Source: Clostridia bacterium (GTDB taxonomy: Bacteria; Bacillota; Clostridia; UMGS1883). From it: 7,787 bases of DNA. Every line of letters starts with the position of its first letter. The first letter of the stretch is position 1. The DNA lies in NCBI GenBank assembly GCA_017441965.1, contig JAFSBF010000075.1, forward strand, positions 1 to 7,787, given 5' to 3'. This document shows, piece by piece, positions 6,814 to 7,787 of the stretch. Under the pieces are notes generated by a model, which was not told the DNA's origin, did no database searches, and saw only the letters and a list, made by a program, of their open reading frames with translations. A program made the translations under genes and the position numbers.

Positions 6814-7380
6814 CTAATGCAATGCTAATTTTTTAGTAATCTTTATTTTTTCCTGAATGTGAAATTTTACAATTGCTACAATCGTAATTACAAATTCAAT
6901 TCCATAAGATACCGCCGAGGAAATCGGAGCGTTAACAAGCAAATTGTATGCAATTGCACATGCGTGCGGAATTAAAACCAAATATCTCATTAATTTGATA
7001 TTACGAATAGCAAATGTAATTGCGTACATACAGGAAGCAATCAAATAAAAAATGTCCCATGGTGATGATGTTGCGGACAAAACAACGTGGTTTATTATAA
7101 TATAACTCAAAATTGTTGCCAAACACAAGGCAATAATCATATACAAAGGAACTTTTCTATTGTGTTTTTCATATGTATAGCAAATCAATCCCCGTCCTAT
7201 ACCTATACCAACAGAAACCATAGTAAAATATGCCCCCATCAGCAAATATGACAGTGATAAAAAAACATTACCGACAAGCTGCAATATCAGATAATTTCTT
7301 TTATTATTAAAAAAATAGCTGCAAGAGTACAGAGCAAGTGCTACTGTGCTCATAGCAAAAGACAAGGTAGTTGTATCCAT
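6814..7380 (-). CDS. YgjV-like multi-spanning membrane protein
   Basis: A 188-residue, very hydrophobic protein resembling the bacterial inner-membrane YgjV family (about 180 residues). It shares the early motif FFNNKRNYLILQLVGNVFLS, at about residues 23-42, that I associate with this family. About seven membrane segments can be drawn at 4-24, 29-50, 52-69, 78-99, 107-125, 131-149 and 153-173, with a basic C-terminal tail (EKIKITKK). The molecular function of the family is unknown and no catalytic motif is seen. The start is the ATG at 7380, with GGGAGA nine bases upstream. It is the first gene after a clear promoter and is followed closely by the ferritin-VIT gene. That suggests, but does not prove, a shared role in metal or envelope physiology. 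Confidence 0.87.
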   Translation of the reverse strand: MDTTTLSFAMSTVALALYSCSYFFNNKRNYLILQLVGNVFLSLSYLLMGAYFTMVSVGIGIGRGLICYTYEKHNRKVPLYMIIALCLATILSYIIINHVVLSATSSPWDIFYLIASCMYAITFAIRNIKLMRYLVLIPHACAIAYNLLVNAPISSAVSYGIEFVITIVAIVKFHIQEKIKITKKLALH

Positions 7381-7412
7381 TCTAATCTTTCTCCCGAATG
7401 TATTTTTGTCGT

Positions 7413-7441
7413 ATTATAACATAAAATTTAACGCATTTCAA
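7413..7441 (-). promoter_or_regulatory. Extended -10 promoter of the ygjV-like / ferritin-VIT operon
   Basis: The minus strand reads TTGAAA (7436-7441), a 17-base spacer, then TATAAT (7413-7418). A TG one base before the -10 (TGTTATAAT) makes it an extended -10. The predicted 5' leader is only about 25 bases, which leaves no room for a riboswitch. Confidence 0.9.
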
Positions 7442-7514
7442 TATTTGGAAGGTTAAGTACAGACATTTTGCGTAAAAAATAAAAGTAATGCCGTTTTAAT
7501 GAAATGTTTTTTAT

Positions 7515-7573
7515 GACAATTGGGGACAATTGGGTGACAATTGGTGACAATTGGGGACGTACATTTTTTGTCA
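7515..7573. repeat. Phased GACAATTGG tandem repeat with REP-like inverted end
   Basis: Four copies of GACAATTGG begin at 7515, 7525, 7536 and 7546, at steps of 10, 11 and 10 bases, about one helical turn each. The last copy continues as GGGGACGTACATTTTTTGTCA, so TGACAA (7545-7550) and TTGTCA (7568-7573) form a 6-bp inverted repeat. The GACAATTGGGGAC...TTTTTTGTC form resembles dispersed REP-type palindromes that I associate with IS200-like (RAYT) transposases in Firmicutes genomes; that link is from memory, not shown here. No transposase is present in the window. Confidence 0.8.
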
Positions 7574-7574
7574 A

Positions 7575-7715
7575 CTTTTTTGTTTTTCGCAAACCAACGA
7601 AATAGCAAGGACTTCGTTAATTTTGTTTAAATTACTGCTATCTGCAGTAGCCACGCTCAGTCGATATAACGCAGCTGTTAACCATTGTAGTTTGCTGCAC
7701 GACCTGAAAGAAAAG
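7575..7715. other. Non-coding stretch with small hairpins and tRNA-Asn-like fragment
   Basis: No ORF with a ribosome site is visible. Two small hairpins occur: AACGAA/TTCGTT (7596-7601 with 7613-7618, loop of 11) and TACTGC/GCAGTA (7633-7638 with 7644-7649, loop of 5). The plus strand also carries GCTCAGTCG (7655-7663) and CTGTTAACC (7675-7683), which resemble the D-arm and anticodon loop of a tRNA-Asn, but no foldable tRNA results. Together with the promoter, the repeat and the tRNA terminator this accounts for the gene-free interval 7381-7759. Confidence 0.5.
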
Positions 7716-7761
7716 CACAAAGAAAAACAGAGTAGCAAAAGCTACTCTGTTTTTCTTTGTG
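7716..7761 (-). terminator. Perfect 21-bp bidirectional terminator after the tRNA
   Basis: The arms 7716-7736 and 7741-7761 are exact reverse complements around an AAAA loop. The GC core CAGAGTAGC/GCTACTCTG is flanked on each side by A-rich and T-rich tracts. On the minus strand the core is followed by TTTTTCTTT, a standard terminator for the tRNA; by symmetry it works on the plus strand as well. The outermost pairs use the last two bases (CA) of the tRNA's encoded CCA end. Confidence 0.92.
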
Positions 7762-7787
7762 GCTCCCCCTGTTGGACTCGAACCAAC
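7760..7787 (-). tRNA. 3' part of a tRNA, probably tRNA-Asn (cut by window edge)
   Basis: Read on the minus strand, the edge gives GTTGG-TTCGAGT-CCAAC, a perfect T-arm with a canonical TTCGAGT loop. It is followed by the 3' acceptor strand AGGGGGA, discriminator G and an encoded CCA. The anticodon is outside the window. The implied 5' acceptor TCCCCCT and the G discriminator fit bacterial tRNA-Asn (TCC... start, ...GGAGCCA end) better than other isotypes, so Asn is inferred at moderate confidence. The presence of a tRNA 3' end is nearly certain. Confidence 0.9.

Noticed and set aside
7381..7412. Riboswitch or T-box upstream of the ygjV-like gene
   Set aside because: The promoter sits so close that the leader is about 25 bases, too short for any known riboswitch.
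7515..7573. CRISPR array or plasmid-type iterons
   Set aside because: The units are only 10-11 bases with no spacers, and there is no cas, replication initiator or other origin feature nearby.
7513..7605. Plus-strand 30-codon ORF over the tandem repeat (repeating TIGDNW)
   Set aside because: No ribosome binding site precedes it, and the heptad-like peptide repeat simply follows from two 10/11-base DNA repeat steps (21 bases).

Overview
The window looks like part of a low-to-moderate GC Clostridia (Firmicutes) chromosome. The evidence is strong GGAGG-type ribosome binding sites, TTGACA/TATAAT promoters, a glutamate dehydrogenase of the Clostridium symbiosum type, a diphosphate-type phosphofructokinase, a MutS2 with C-terminal Smr domain, and a T-rich-tailed tRNA terminator. 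Assignment to a genus is not possible from the sequence alone.

Layout. Positions 1-111 are the last 36 codons of a plus-strand gene I cannot identify, followed by a very strong hairpin terminator. Everything after that lies on the minus strand. Reading from the right edge leftward, in the direction of transcription: the 3' part of a tRNA (probably tRNA-Asn) with a perfect 21-bp terminator hairpin; about 330 bases of non-coding DNA holding a helically phased tandem repeat that looks like a REP-type element; a YgjV-like membrane protein followed by a rubrerythrin/ferritin-VIT1 fusion membrane protein (probable operon with one extended -10 promoter); pfp (diphosphate-type phosphofructokinase, GTG start) followed by mutS2 (probable operon, promoter just after the previous gene); gdhA with a full-consensus promoter and its own terminator; and a small four-helix membrane protein with eight cysteines.

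How the genes work together. Most of this is housekeeping. Glycolysis (PPi-dependent phosphofructokinase) and nitrogen/amino-acid metabolism (glutamate dehydrogenase with NAD-type residues) fit an anaerobic fermenter. MutS2 serves ribosome rescue or recombination control. The ferritin-VIT fusion is a probable iron/manganese handling protein. No mobile genetic island, CRISPR array or defence system is visible. The points most worth a second look are the cysteine-rich small membrane protein, the phased CAATTG repeats with REP-like end, a tRNA-Asn-like fragment near the true tRNA, and the cofactor-determining residues of the two metabolic enzymes.
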